Below are positions 22,282 through 34,280 of a DNA stretch of 64,000 nt, piece by piece. The position numbers and the translations under genes were made by a program. How positions within the stretch are numbered: position 1 is the stretch's first letter; each line of letters starts with the position of its first letter. Below the pieces are notes generated by a model. That model was not told where the DNA came from. It did not search any database and saw only the letters and a list, made by a program, of their open reading frames with translations. Origin of the DNA: Lactarius indigo (taxonomy: Eukaryota; Basidiomycota; Agaricomycetes; Russulales; Russulaceae); assembly GCA_025766275.1 (NCBI GenBank), contig JAFKAC010000203.1, positions 1-64,000 of the forward strand, read 5' to 3'.

Positions 22282-24554
22282 ATGGACCCCAAGACCCACG
22301 ACAAGCGAGTAGAGATGGCCTCGTTAAGCGACGTGTCCAGCACGACGACGGCGACGACTCACAGTCCTGGGCGGGCGAGGAGGGTGTCGATGAAGATTAA
22401 GAAGGGGTTGAAGGAGGTCAAGGAGATGCTGTCTCCCCATCATCACCACCACCATCACCACGACCGCGACCAGCGTCGACGTAAATCCGGGCCGAACGAG
22501 TCACCACGAGGTCCGCTCGCTCCCGTGCTGGACCATCTTGAGAGGGACAAATTGGTTCCCATCCACTTACATATATCCCACACCGGCTCCCTCACCGTCT
22601 CCCGCAAGGCTTCCTCCTCCTCCTCACACTACTCCTGCTCAGAGTCCACCTTCGAAGAGTCAAAATCTGAGGCCGACGTGCAGCCCCAGCCCCAGCCCCA
22701 GGTGACCATGCCGACACCAGAACCCTATGTCGTTCCTTCAAGCCCTCAGCCTCCCAAGTACGGCGAACAAGAACAAGAACCAGTTCCTGATCCTTTCCTC
22801 GTCGACCACCCTGAGAACCCGCTCTCTGACCCAGAGCCGCCCACTCAGGAACCAGCCCCGTCACCACCAGATTCCACTCCTGCCGAGTCTGTCGTTCTTT
22901 CCCCCACTGTTCCCGAGATTGTTCTGCCCTCGGAAAATGTTCCGGCGCCACCTCCCGTCGAGGACAAGCCCGTTCCCGCACCACCGCCGCCGCCACCAGT
23001 GGTATCTGACACCGACTCGGAGCCAGAGGCGCCTACCGTCTATCTGCCACAACTCGTGCTGCCGACCATGTTCTTGCCCATACCGAACGTACGCATTAGC
23101 TCCCATCTTACTTGGTGGCTCACCCGCCGCACTTCCGTATATTATTAAACTTATCGCTCCTTTTTTTTTTGCTCGCGATGTTGTATGTTTGTATGATAAG
23201 ACGGACCCTTTGACTACGCTTCTGACCAAATACATTTCCAATCCTGAAAGACGACCGCAGCGGGATCTCACTGGTGAATGGTCAAGGACGGACTTCCATA
23301 CTCTCGTCGTGAGTGCCTCCCCTCGTCTGCGGGATCAGAACAGGCAACGAACAATCACCTGCCTGCCCTCCGCAGATGACCAACAGCTGGCGTGCGCTCG
23401 CCCGAATGGCTCGCGACCGCATAGTGCAAGCCGACCCGGAGGACATGCTCCTCATCTTGAATGCACGCACGCAGCTCACGTCTTCCATCCCGCCCAAGGC
23501 TGACCATTCGCCCGCAGCTCTGGTCCCTCCGGCTCTCCTCCCTCGCCCGTCTCCGGCTCTTCAACCAAGCCTCTGCCGAAGTGACCAACCTCTTCGGCGC
23601 GCTCGCGTCCATCGTGCCGCCCGCAGCGCGCACGCACGTCCTCGAGCACGTCCTCCCCTTCGAGCTCGACGTCATCCACGCCCGCGTCAAATACTGGGCC
23701 GGCGACGCCAACGGCTACACCGACGCTCTCGGCGCGCTCCTCAAACGCTGTCGCCGGCGCGCGCGCGCGTCCCGCCTCGACGTAGATCGACAGATGTGGG
23801 TCGAGCGTGGCGCCCGCGTCGGGCTTATTGCCGCGTCGCAGTTCATCGAGACCAAGGTCCCCCCTCTTGCTCCCCCTCTCCTTCCTTTCGCCGCTAACAA
23901 TATGGATTCAGGATTTTGCGGCGGCTACGGCGCTGCTCGAGCCACTCGTCGCAAGAGATCAACCAGAGTCGAGCGCAGAGCTCCGCGCCGCGATTGGTCG
24001 CGTGTACCTTCAGGCGGGGCAGCTCGAGAAGGCCGAAGAGCACTTTGCAGCCGTCGCAGCGGACGCGGCCGCGTCGGAGTCGACAAAGGCGCTCAACGCG
24101 GCGTTTTTGGCGTCGGCGCGCGGGGAGTGGGACGTAGCGTCTGAGATCTTGCGCGAGCTTTTCGCGCAGGACGATACGAACTATGCTGTGAGTTTTTCTT
24201 TTTGTTTTGCTACCACCCGCAGCTCGTCTGATCGTGTCTTAGGCCGTTAATAATCTCTCCGTGGCGCTTCTTGGCCAAGGAAAACTCAAGGAAGGCATCG
24301 AAGTCTTGGAAGCCGCATTGGAGACGTCACCTTCGACATTGGCGATGGCAGAGCCTTTCTTGTTCAACCTCTGTACGTGTTTATTATGTGGTGGTGGTCA
24401 TGGACACCGATCTGACAATTACGTCCGTCCGAAAGCTACGCTTTATGAGCTTCGATCGTCGATCGCTGCTGACAAGAAACGCGAATTGCTGATCGAGGTG
24501 GCCAAGTGGAGCGGCGACGGTCTACGCACTACGTGTCTCAAGATGTCTACTTAG
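22282..24554 (+). CDS. TRAPPC12: TRAPP complex subunit TRAPPC12-like (TPR protein)
   Basis: Seven exons: 22282-23088, 23201-23308, 23376-23462, 23518-23856, 23912-24187, 24243-24372 and 24436-24554. The N-terminal third is disordered, with an eight-histidine run and proline-rich stretches. The C-terminal TPR part shows SWRALARMARDRIV, LWSLRLSSLARLRLFNQ, FELDVIHARVKYWAGD, AAIGRVYLQAGQLEKAEEHF, NNLSVALLGQGKLKEGI and the family signature LFNLSTLYELRSS. It acts in ER-to-Golgi and endosomal tethering as part of TRAPP. The third intron would be GC-AG (GCACGC donor at 23463); no GT donor keeps both neighbouring conserved blocks. Start chosen at the first methionine after the TATA box. Confidence 0.87.
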
Positions 24555-24783
24555 TCCGCTCATCTCATTAAGGTTGCACAGCGAATGAATGGTTATTATC
24601 ACGGACTGCATACGAGAGGAGCAGATACAGTGGGTTCCTTGCTTGCGACATGAAGAATGGCATGTAGGGTTTTCGATCAGAAGCGAGCGAAATGAATGCG
24701 ATGATAACACGAAAGCAAAAAAAAAGACCCTGCAAAGTAAAGACTGGCGCTAAGTTTGTTTGTAGTCAATCCTGATTCCTGAT

Positions 24784-27760
24784 TCACATCCCCGCTGCGC
24801 GGTTCAGCATGTACAACTGCAGATCCTGCCACCCTGTCCCAAAGCATGTCAGTTCAGCACCGGGCGCATAGAACGAACACTCACCTCCACCAACGCGAAC
24901 CATTACCTTCTTCGTTGCAGTGCTAGGTTCGCCTTTGGCCCCTGCGCGACTGAGGGTGGTCAATCTACACGTGACCGTCTTCCTCGCCAACGAATTCGAA
25001 AAGGCATACTGCGCGCGGATCTCCTCGCCATCACGCGGGATCACTCTCAGTGGCGGGTCCACGCGCTCGATCAGCAAGCCGTGCGCGATCGAGTTGACAA
25101 TCGCAGCGACCTCCGCGTCGAGCGGGTCCCGCGGATTGCCGGGCTTGTACAGGTACGAGGAGTTCACCGAACCACTTCCAAAGTCACTCAGCCGCGAAGA
25201 CGGACGGGACGGCGTGCGTGGAGCAGGCGCAGGCGTCGACGACATGTCGCGGAAGCTGGACGGCGGGAGCTTTGCACTCGCCGACGGTCTGACCGCTCGC
25301 GGGCTGTTGTGATTGCTGCTGCTCCCGCTCCCGGCGCTGATGTTGCCATAGAACGGCACTGCCTGCGCACGCGAGCGCAGCGTCGCTTCAGGCGTTTGTG
25401 CCCGCAGTGCCGTTGCGCGGAAGGACGCGTTCGACTGGGTTGGGCTTGCTCCGCCGTCTCTATCGAGGTCACGGTAGTCGGAGAGCGTAGACCCGGGGCG
25501 GGATGGGGATGAGACGTGGAACACAGGGGCTGGGATCATGCTGCGGCTTGGAGGACGCGGTCCTGGGAGTCTGGTTCCGCCTGGTGTCATAGCACGCGGG
25601 GGTGAAGGGTCAGGAGACAACGCGCGCTGCATGAGGGAGGTCGTCGGCGCAGCATCGTCCCATTGCATATCCGAGAGTGCGCGGAAGTGAGACCGCGATG
25701 GCGCAGGAATATGTGACGGAGTCTTTGCGCGCGAGCGGGGAGAGGTCGCAGTCGCGCTTGGCGTCTGGGAACGCGACGGCGGACGCTGGGGGTGTGTTGG
25801 ATTGGTAGACGCAACTGTAGAAACCGAGGACGTGATTGGGGACCACGGGCGGGACGACGCCATAGAGCTCCGTGAGACGCTTCGTACATATGGGGAAGAG
25901 CCCGAGGGTGTTGCATGTATGTGGGCCGGTGGTAAACCCTCGGAGCGAGTTGGACCAATGACGGAGGGTCGGCGGGGACGCTCTTCGTCAACCTTGGTTG
26001 ACGAGTTCCACGGCAGCTTCGACGAGGTATTTTTGCCTTTTATCGTGATGTTCGGATCTGGTTCTAGCCTTCTCGTTACCGGCGACGACTCTGGGGTGAG
26101 AGAATGGGAATGCTTGTGGCCTAGTCTTTCCGGCGTTCTTGGGGCCAAGGGTTGACCACCAGAGAGTTGGAATAACGACGATCGGTGGCGAAGAGTCGCA
26201 GTTGGCTCTGACGAAGGAGCGCGCCGGGAATTAGACTGTTGGATAGGGGTAGCAACAACTGCTGGAGACTTCCCCGAGCCCGTGAACTTTCGAGCAAACT
26301 TGCGGAATGGTGAAACCGAGCGTGACAACGCGCTTGACGCGCTTAGGCTGAGACTTTTCTTACTGCTCGAGGCGCTGGGCGGTGTGAGATATCCGTTGCG
26401 ACCCTTCGACTTTGAAGTCGCTCCTGACGCGACAGACCCGCTGTCACTCGGCGTAATCTCTTCCTCTCCTGTCAATATCCTTCGCACGGCCTCCATTTCA
26501 GCGTCTGTACGAGTGATACGCTCCTTGAGGTGCTTCCATCGTTGCGTGGAATCTGCGTGCCGCCGTAGACATTCGCCGTTCTTTGTTACTCGATCCTGAA
26601 CCCCTTTGTCAATTATGGAAAGAACCTTGGTGGTGGCAGGCATGTAATGTCTAGGAACGCGGTCAATACGTAGATGCGACAAAGAGGCGACAAAGCATAC
26701 TTCTTCTTGGCCTCGTAAGAATCGAGCAGCGACTGCAACATCTCCATGTTCAGTGGCGATTTCTGTGATCGCATTGAACCCATTGATGTCATGGAAGAGG
26801 AAGTAGATATCGAATCATCGGGACCGTATCGCTGAAATTGCCAAATGAAGTCCTTGGGGAAACACGTTGACAGTTAGCGGGATACATGATCGCATGGTTT
26901 CTGCTCACTTGACACCGATTGATTGCCTTTTCGAGGCTTGACATCATGCCATCCGCTTGTTCCGTAACGGTTCGGAACACTGTCAACCATTTGTCCTCCT
27001 TCAATTCCTCCCGTAACACCTCGCTCTCCTCCTGCACGCTCTCCCACTCGGACATGAAAGTGGCATGCTTTCGGAGAAGTAGCACGATCTCGGTCGGTTC
27101 CTCGTTGGAAGAGTCGGGGGTCGGCGTTGATGCTGATTGTGAAAGAGGCTGGAGCGAGTCACTTAAGGCCTTCACGCCATGAGAGACGGATTCGAGGCGT
27201 TCATCAAGGGCCATAAGAGCCTGGTCAATGACGCCGGTGGCACCGGCGAGGTCCCCATTAGACTGAGATTTATGTCGAAGCTCTTGAATCTCTAATCGTA
27301 GACATAAGACTAACAGATGTAGAGTCTAGGCGTGCGAGACGCACCGAATATGCGCGTTTGGATATCGGAGATGCTGTAGAAAAGTTCCGTTATGCGGGTT
27401 GATATTGCGAGTAATTGCAATTCACTTGAAGCGAGCCTCGTCAATGCTGTGCTAGACCATGTTGGCGATGGACTCACTCATGGGCTTTCCCGTTCCCATT
27501 GGTACTCTCGGACAAGATACGACCTGCGGTAATGGTGACGTTTTCTGCAAGGTGGACAAAGCAGTTGGCAGAGTGTATGCGACGAAAGTTGAGAGAGTGA
27601 ACCGACCTTCGTCAGCGTTGGCGAAAGAGACCTGGGAAGATGAGGCGGAAGAGGAAGAGAACGGGCCAGGTGAAGGAGGCGGACTGGCGGTGTGAAAACT
27701 AAGTGGAGAGGTGGAGTTTACACTAGAAGCTCTCGAAATTGAGATGGCGAGAGAGGTCAT
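24784..27760 (-). CDS. Kar9-like protein with GAR (Gas2-related) domain
   Basis: Reading from 27760, seven or more exons join in frame. They include the serine-rich start, an ENVTITAGRIL exon, an exon with ALTRLASSELQLLAIS, one with LRHKSQSNGDLAG to AINRCQ (ending near 26911), one with DFIWQFQRYGPDD, and the large exon from about 26650 to about 24890; a last 50-nt exon ends at 24784. The N-terminal half is coiled-coil, like fungal Kar9 (KWLTVFRTVTEQADGMM). The long middle is serine/proline-rich with SxIP-like elements. The C-terminus is a GAR-type microtubule-binding domain ending KVMVRVGGGWQDLQLYM. Kar9 links astral microtubule tips to the actin track for spindle and nuclear positioning. The orthology is inferred. 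Confidence 0.78.
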
Positions 27761-27994
27761 AATAAGGAGAGAAAGGGTAAAGAGACTGGATGGGTATTAG
27801 AGGGAGGATCCGCCGAGCGAGCGACGAGCCGTGGGTGGTCGTGAGCCAACCGAACCGGGGGTATAACGGACAAGACACGACGGATCCTCTGTGAAGACTT
27901 GGTCACTTCTTGTGCTTTGTCAAGTTCTCGTCTCGCCTCGCCTTTAGTTTCCTCGCTAAACAACTCGTCCTCGGTCCGTGCTATCCGACATCTA

Positions 27995-29350
27995 CTAATC
28001 ACTCGCTTTGCTCTTCCCCTTCTTCTTTTCCTTTCTTGCCCGACGCTTTTCCGCCTTTTCCTCCGCCTCATCCATTGCCAAGAAATCCCGAATCGACGGC
28101 ATCGCGGATGAGTTCAGCGGCGCGAGTCTCCCTCCTTTCTCCTCCTCTGCTTCAACTTCAACTGGTTCCGGCGGCGACGGTTCAGCAGGGCCTGGTGAGG
28201 GCAGCTTCTCTGGCGCGGGTTCCGCGGCGTCATCGAACCAACCTCTACGTGGAGGCACGACCGAGTTTTCTGCCTGTGGTTCTTGACGAGGCGATTTGTG
28301 GCGGCTTTTCTCCGGCTCTTCGTCATTGCTGTCGTCCGATTCGAGCTCCACACCCTTATACTCCCCGGCTTCCGCGAAGATGTCAAAGTCGGCCTCTGGC
28401 TCTGGAGACGGTTTGCGTGGACCAGGTGTGGAAGTGATTTGATCTTGAGGTGTGGATGTAGATTTCCCATTTTCCTTCGGTTCCGTCGCCGACGGCTTCA
28501 CTTTTCGTTTCTTCTTCTTCGGCTCGCCCTCATCCCTGGTCCGTTCCTTCCTAGCTTTGTCTTTTTTTGTAGATGCACCGATCGGCTTGAACCCTATCGG
28601 ACGGAACCTTGACGGATCAGGTTGTCTTTCAGTCGTAGTTTCTTGGTTTGACTGTTCCGAGACGCCCCCGTTCGCACGCTTTTCCTTTAGCTCTTTAATA
28701 ATATCTGCGCGTGACCGTTTTTGGGACGAGGGGACAGATGGTGCAGAGGCTGTCTGCGCAAAAACCTCTTCAAGTGCTTCATCATCTTGTTTGGACGACG
28801 TAGATGCTAGGCGGGCTTTGTTTTGTTCAAGGAGCGCAAAATCGAGTCCCTTGACAAGAATAGAGTGATCCGAATCTCCACCAAGATAACGCCTTTGCTC
28901 GTCCACCTATACACCAGGAATGATTAGTCTGCGAAAGAGAGAGAACCACGTGCGCACCGCTGCCCTATCCTCATTGTCTGCATTCCTCTTCTCGAACTCT
29001 TCTAAAATAGCTTCGATCGGAGCATAGTCACCCTCCTTTCCAACTCGTCGTTCCTCGGCACGGTCGCGATAGGCTTCAGCTGCTTTCTTGACCTTACGTG
29101 GCTTGAAGGCGGGTTCAGACGCAGGGATAACCTTCCTACGTGGTGTCACGTTGGTCAATCCGAACGGTCAAGCATAGCGCACCCTTTTGACGAGCCTTGC
29201 TTTTTCTTGCTGTCTAAGAAAGTACCGCGGGAGACGGGAGTTTGGCCCGGTGCAGGTTTTGCTGACCCTAAGAGATTCCTAAACGCGTCCTGGGGATGAG
29301 TTAGCTGTGTTTAACACGTTCGTTAGGACGTGTCTGCGCACCTGGTCCAT
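27995..29350 (-). CDS. RED/IK-type splicing factor
   Basis: Exons: 29350-29342 (MDQ only), about 29291-29187, 29139-28959 and 28906-27995. The protein starts MDQDAFRNLLGSAKP, then a RED N-terminal domain: AEAYRDRAEERRVGKEGDY and VDEQRRYLGGDSDHSILVKGLDFALLEQNKAR. The rest is basic and acidic low complexity with nuclear-localisation-like KKKKRKVKP and ends with lysine-rich repeats. RED (IK) partners Smu1 and is recruited to the spliceosomal B complex, acting on short introns; that fits a genome with introns near 50 nt. Exon 1 is nine nucleotides long, and its start shares a 182-bp gap with the divergent sterol acyltransferase gene. Confidence 0.85.
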
Positions 29351-29532
29351 CGTGGCCGAGCTGGTGAGGTACAGAGCTAGTTCGGAACCTTACCGGGCCG
29401 GGTTCATCAATTCCACGTTCAGTTGATTGCGACACTGCGCTGATGCGCTGATGTCCTGGTCACTGCCCCTACAGCCGTAGCCAACTATTTTGTAAAGAGC
29501 GCTCTTCTCGCTCTTCTTATCCAACTCCCATC

Positions 29533-31786
29533 ATGCCCTCAGCGTGAGTCGTTTTCTCTGCTCTTTTCTCTCATAGGCTCGACCCGAACTTATCCTGCTA
29601 GTTCCACTGCGCAGGAAGCCACTGCCACTAAGACTGCCACAATCGCGGAGGTTACTCTGAAGATTCCGCTCGAAGCCAGAGATGGCACTGCTGTCACCAA
29701 GCTTACTGGCCAGGCCATCACAACCAATGGCTCTACAGCTTTTGTCCTGAAATCGTCTCGCTCGCAGTACAGCAAGAAGCTCAAGGAGGCTGTCGCATTT
29801 GTTCCGAGACTATCTCACTTTGATATAGAGAATGAGCGCTCGAGTACGAATGAGTTTCGAGTGAGTCCACCTCTCGCACTGCCTTATGTTGACCCTCACA
29901 CCTTTCGAAAAATAGGGGTTTTTCACGTTGTTTTGGATTTCGCTCTTTATCTTTACTGTTCGCACGTACATTCGAAGCATAGAGAGACACGGTGCTCCCC
30001 TCAACCTGCGATTTGCGACCATGTTCTCCAAAGACGCGCGAACACTGGCCCTCAGCGATGCCGTGCTCGTTTTGAGCACAGGAATTTGCGTGCCATTCGC
30101 AAAAGCGGTCAGCAAAGGTTGGATCAAGTATTATTGGACCGGCGTCGTCCTTCAGCATACGCTCCAAACGTTCATCCTCTTTGCCGCCATCAAATGGACC
30201 TTCAATAGGTATGTATGCGACTATTCATTCATCCGAGTCTGTCTGATTGGAGGTCGTCGTTAGGCAATGGCCCTGGGTCCAGTCCGGATTCTTGACTCTC
30301 CACACATTCGTGCGTGATTCTCCGATTTGCTATTTACACCTGACTCATCTGTGTCCGTCTGGTCAGGTCATGTTAATGAAGATGCACTCTTATATGGCGA
30401 CTAATGGCTACTTAAAACAAGTCTCGCAGCAATCCACCGAGCTTCTATCTCAACTCCGCAACGCAACATCCCGCGTCGGCGGGTGGGAGAAAGCCATATC
30501 CGAGGCGACGAAACGCCGCGAGGTCCTTGAACGCGAGACTGAAGGCAGTAGCACTGGGACGAGTACTTCGTCAATCGTCACACCGGAGCTGTCCGACGGT
30601 GTGAGCTCTTCCTATGTGCAGGTCCACAACCCAACTGTTCTCCGTAATCGTCTCACCCAAGCTATTGAGCCCGTGTCCATACCGGACGATAAACCCAAGG
30701 ACTTGACACCCCGTGTACTGGTCGATCACCCAGATCCAGAGATCTCTGCTCTTGCTACGGAGTACTTGGAGCTCGAATCTGAACTCGTGGGCTCTGGTCC
30801 GGAACGCGTGCGCTGGCCTGAGAACATCACCTTGAAGAACTTTGCGGTTTACCAGCTTATCCCGACACTCGTTTACGAGCTCGAGTTTCCACGCACTAAC
30901 AAGTATGCCTAGTCAACGCTTGTGGTCGTCGCCTGCTCATTGCATTGTTTAGAATCCGTCCGCTGTATGTGTTTGAGAAGACGGTTGCGACCTTCGGCAC
31001 TTTCGCTTTGCTTTATACAACCACGGAAACGTTCATCTTACCATATACGAATCCAAGTCCTGAACAGTCCTTCGCGAGGACATTGCTAGACCTGGCGCTG
31101 CCATTCATGCTGGCATATCTTTTATTATTTTATATCATATTTGGTGAGTTATGGTCTTGGCACCGTCTCAGGGTAGCAAGTTGACGCAATCACCAGAGTG
31201 TATCTGCAACGGATTCGCGGAACTTTCATAGTACGTGACCCTATCCACGGCCATGTGTTTCGTGCCCACTAAGCTTTCTTGTTAGTTTCGCCGACCGTGG
31301 GTTTTACGAGGATTGGGTAGGTGACTCCATTCGGCTGATTCGGTCTGTTCATTGACGCTCCTCGTTTGTCAACAGTGGAACTCGACCTCTTGGGATGAGT
31401 TCTCACGCAAGTGGAACAAGCCCGTGCACAACTTCCTCCTGCGTCATGTGTACGCGTCGACGATCACCTCGTATCACTTTTCACGATCTCGCGCCATGTT
31501 TGTCACCTTCCTTCTGTCCGCCGCGGCCCACGAACTCGTCATGGCGGTGGTCACCAAGAAGATCCGGTACGTTAATTTCTTCGTAAATGTGTGCGCCTAG
31601 TGCAATTTGTTCATTCGTGGCGATGGTAGAATGTACCTCTTCACATTGCAACTGATCCAAATACCGCTGATCGCGGTGGGACGTACACCAGCAATCAAGC
31701 GGAATAAATCGCTAGGCAACGTGGTGTTTTGGTTAGGTCTCTATGCGGGTTTCCCGTTGCTTTGTGTCGCATACGTCTTATACTAA
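29533..31786 (+). CDS. ARE2: Sterol O-acyltransferase (MBOAT family)
   Basis: Ten exons: 29533-29543, 29602-29860, 29916-30208, 30264-30309, 30367-30902, 30953-31143, 31197-31230, 31286-31316, 31376-31566 and 31630-31786. The enzyme esterifies ergosterol with acyl-CoA in the ER for storage in lipid droplets. Multiple membrane spans are visible (GFFTLFWISLFIFTV, LPFMLAYLLLFYIIF, LGLYAGFPLLCVAYVLY). The family motif FYEDWWNS spans exons 8 and 9, and the catalytic histidine lies in SAAAHELVM. The sequence KWNKPVHNFLLRHVY fits sterol rather than diacylglycerol acyltransferases. The N-terminus and the loop after KMHSYM are hydrophilic, as in yeast Are1/Are2. Confidence 0.93.
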
Positions 31787-32158
31787 TCCCCGAGGTGGTT
31801 GGTTAATCGGGTAGTGGATTACTTTACGGTTGATTAATAGCGCATTTTCACATATGCACATTCTTTAGAACTTGCTATAGTCATGGGTCGTGTGGAACAA
31901 CTAATTGGTCAAGGCACGAATACTCCCCCTTCGATCTCGCGGAAATACAGTGTAAGAGAGCTGACCTGACAGAACGGTTGTATTCGAACCAACTCCGCCC
32001 CCGCGACTGAGCATCACGAAATCGCACAAGATGCGGAAAAGACTCGGTATGCCACAAAGTCAGACGAAGAGGTCCGAGGCGAGCGGTGGGGTAATTTTGG
32101 CGCCTGGGACAGCGGGAGTGGGTCGCTCCCTCTTAATGGACAAGTACAATATACCACC
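31787..32158. other. Convergent intergenic region
   Basis: The 3' gap between the sterol acyltransferase gene and EMC5. No gene was recognised; a TTCGAACC element near 31985 was considered as a tRNA B-box and rejected. Confidence 0.35.
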
Positions 32159-32756
32159 TCACGATTTTGTGGGGGTTGATGGACCTGATTTCTCGTCTTG
32201 CCCTAACACTCTCCCCCTTGTCACGAAATTTGCGAACCCCATCCGCGCGTCCATGTCGTCGATCGTCCTAGACACACACCCCACGAGTGCGAAATGCGAA
32301 CATAAGCTGCCAGGTAAAGCAAAACCAACTAACCCTGTGTTTTGCGCACCTTGTCTTCATCTCACTGGCCCACGTGATCTCCTTAAGAGCAGGTGCCTTG
32401 ACGCAGGCACCGATGATTCCGAGGAACAGCGCGAGGAGTGATTCAAGGACAATCTGGCGAGTAGAAGGGACGGGAGTTATAAACCGGCAGTGGGAAGAAG
32501 ATGAGGACGCGCGCATACCGACGATGGAAGAGAAGTCTCGGGTCTTCCAAGTGCCTTTAAATGAGAAAGGTCTGCCACGTATGCACGGTCAGATGTGACG
32601 AAACTAGGACTTAGTCCTGGACGCGTACGTTCGTAAGTTGAGAAAGCGGCTACGAAAGGCGGGTGATGAACATATGATGGAACATGGAATATGGAGGGTG
32701 ATCTCACCGTGGAAGAGCGCAACCATGGCGACACCTAGAATGAGCTGGCCCAGCAT
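32159..32756 (-). CDS. EMC5: ER membrane protein complex subunit 5 (EMC5/MMgT)
   Basis: Five exons read in frame: 32756-32697, about 32638-32617, then blocks ending near 32523, 32456-32349 and 32264-32159. Two membrane helices are visible: MLGQLILGVAMVALFHAAF and IVLESLLALFLGIIGAC. Between them lies the conserved STYEHLSHLKALGRPE, and after them LKEITWASEMKTR and a tail with GRVL. EMC is the ER insertase for tail-anchored and multipass proteins. Small exons hide the gene from a long-frame search. A 5' relic of it lies at 13854-13990. It is head-to-head with the broken helical-domain gene at 33147. Confidence 0.9.
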
Positions 32757-33146
32757 GGTTATTCAAGTTGACACGGACGTAGTAGTAAGTTTCGATACGA
32801 CCCGGAGCACAACAAATTGCGCTGATCGGCCCGTGACGGACCGGCACCATCATCGTCTTGACTAAGTGCGTATCACAGCCTTGGGCTTGGGATCTAAACT
32901 TCATGATCCACCCAGCCCCCCAGAATACTATTAGATTTTACAGAACCAACATCGCACGAGAGCACGACGCGGACATGCGTTTCAGAGGTAGTATCCAGGC
33001 AGTGTCCTAGGGAAACCGCCGGCAAGCAGCTATCGACTGCCTGTTTACACGTTCCCTTGGCTCGCTGGGGCCGTGCATACTGGCCGGTTTGGAGGGTGTT
33101 CATACCCTTACCGTGTCACCATTACCACCACCACTTGTTGTCAAGG
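32757..33146. promoter_or_regulatory. Divergent promoter EMC5 / helical gene copy B
   Basis: The gap carries no gene. Its right half (about 32990-33140) is similar to the upstream region of copy A, including GGCAGTGTCCTAGGGAAA and CCATTACCACCACC just before the start codon, showing that the duplication included promoter DNA. Confidence 0.5.
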
Positions 33147-34280
33147 ATGCCGTCGAATCCGTTTTCTCGCAGGCAAGGCAAGAAGCAAAAGATCCCCACA
33201 CCTCATCCCGCAACATCTGACGATCAGCCCCTAGTTCGTAAGTACTACACAGGGGCCACTACGATTCTATTTTTTGATTGTTTTTGACCAGATGATGCTA
33301 CCGTCGTTTCTGACATTGGCACGCATGGCGATATCACGATGAGCGCGATTCAAACGTCGCTCGCAGCTCTCAAGGAGGGGAGTACCTTGGCAACCAAGGT
33401 CCCATTTATCGCCCCCATCGCAGGTCTCCTGCTTCAAGCACTCACCATGCGGATGTACGTGTTACTCGCATTTTCTCTGATAATATTCTGATGATGCGTC
33501 CCCAGGAAGTGAGGCAATACAAGGAGGAGTGCGAAATAGTGATGCACAAACTTGCCAGAATCGCGAGGATCATTGTCGATGTCGGCGAGTTGTGTGAACA
33601 TCATAACCTGACCGAGGAAGATCTGCCTGCTGGTCTGCGGGCTATCCTGGGTTCTCTTCAAAGGTTCGTCTCTGCGGCGACTATCTTACTCCCTGAGCCT
33701 TACGATCTGACGAAGGACCAGAGAGCTGGACAGGATTGAGCGGGTGCTGAAGGAGTGCTCTAAGAGAAAGGGCATCAAAGGGATGCTTCTACGCAAGGAT
33801 CTGTTGACGAAGATCAAGCAATGTGACGATATCTAATGTGCTTCAAGCTTTCCAGGTTTATGCTTTATTTTGTTATTCGTGTCAATCGCCTTACGGGTCT
33901 GTAGGCTAAGTTGTCGTTGGACACTCGCGTCGCGTTGATCGCTATTGAGGCGAGAGGTACAGGGCATACCAATACTGAATTAAATGCACTTGGTTGACAA
34001 CTGTAACAGGCTACGTCCGATTCTGGCCCAGTTGAAGCGATACCGTAAGCTCTTCTCAGTTGTGTTCGTATCGCTTGTTGATGTCGTCCCTTCTAGGACC
34101 GTCCCTCAGGAGCCAAATGATACACAAATATCTTGTGGCACTGAAAGTCCCTTGGATGCTCTTTGGCGCCGGCGCAACACTCTGAATGCAAAGGAGCGTG
34201 CCATTTTCGGGCCGGATCTCCTGCCGAACGTCCTGCGATCACATACAACACTGCACTCGATCACTTTTTTTAAATTTTAA
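33147..34280 (+). pseudogene. All-helical MLKL/HeLo-like gene, copy B, truncated
   Basis: This is a paralogue of the gene at 16645-15531 with the same exon order: 33147-33237, 33292-33454 or 33458, 33506-33663, 33722 onward, and relics of the later exons to about 34280. Two lesions are visible. At the exon 2 donor one G is missing relative to copy A (ATGCGGATGTACGT against ATGCGGGATGTACGT), which breaks frame unless a weaker GTGTTA donor four bases on is used. In exon 4 five bases are missing before ATATCTAA, which puts a stop at 33834-33836. At best it encodes the helical bundle only (about 200 residues); the tail exons (QEPNDTQI and after) are lost. Confidence 0.7.

Noticed and set aside
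22727..23503. Long plus-strand frame of 258 codons overlapping TRAPPC12
   Set aside because: It is a shadow frame of the proline-rich exon and crosses two real introns; no domain.
31980..32000. TTCGAACCAAC as a possible reverse-strand tRNA B-box
   Set aside because: The flanks do not form T-arm or acceptor stems and no A-box is found at the expected distance.
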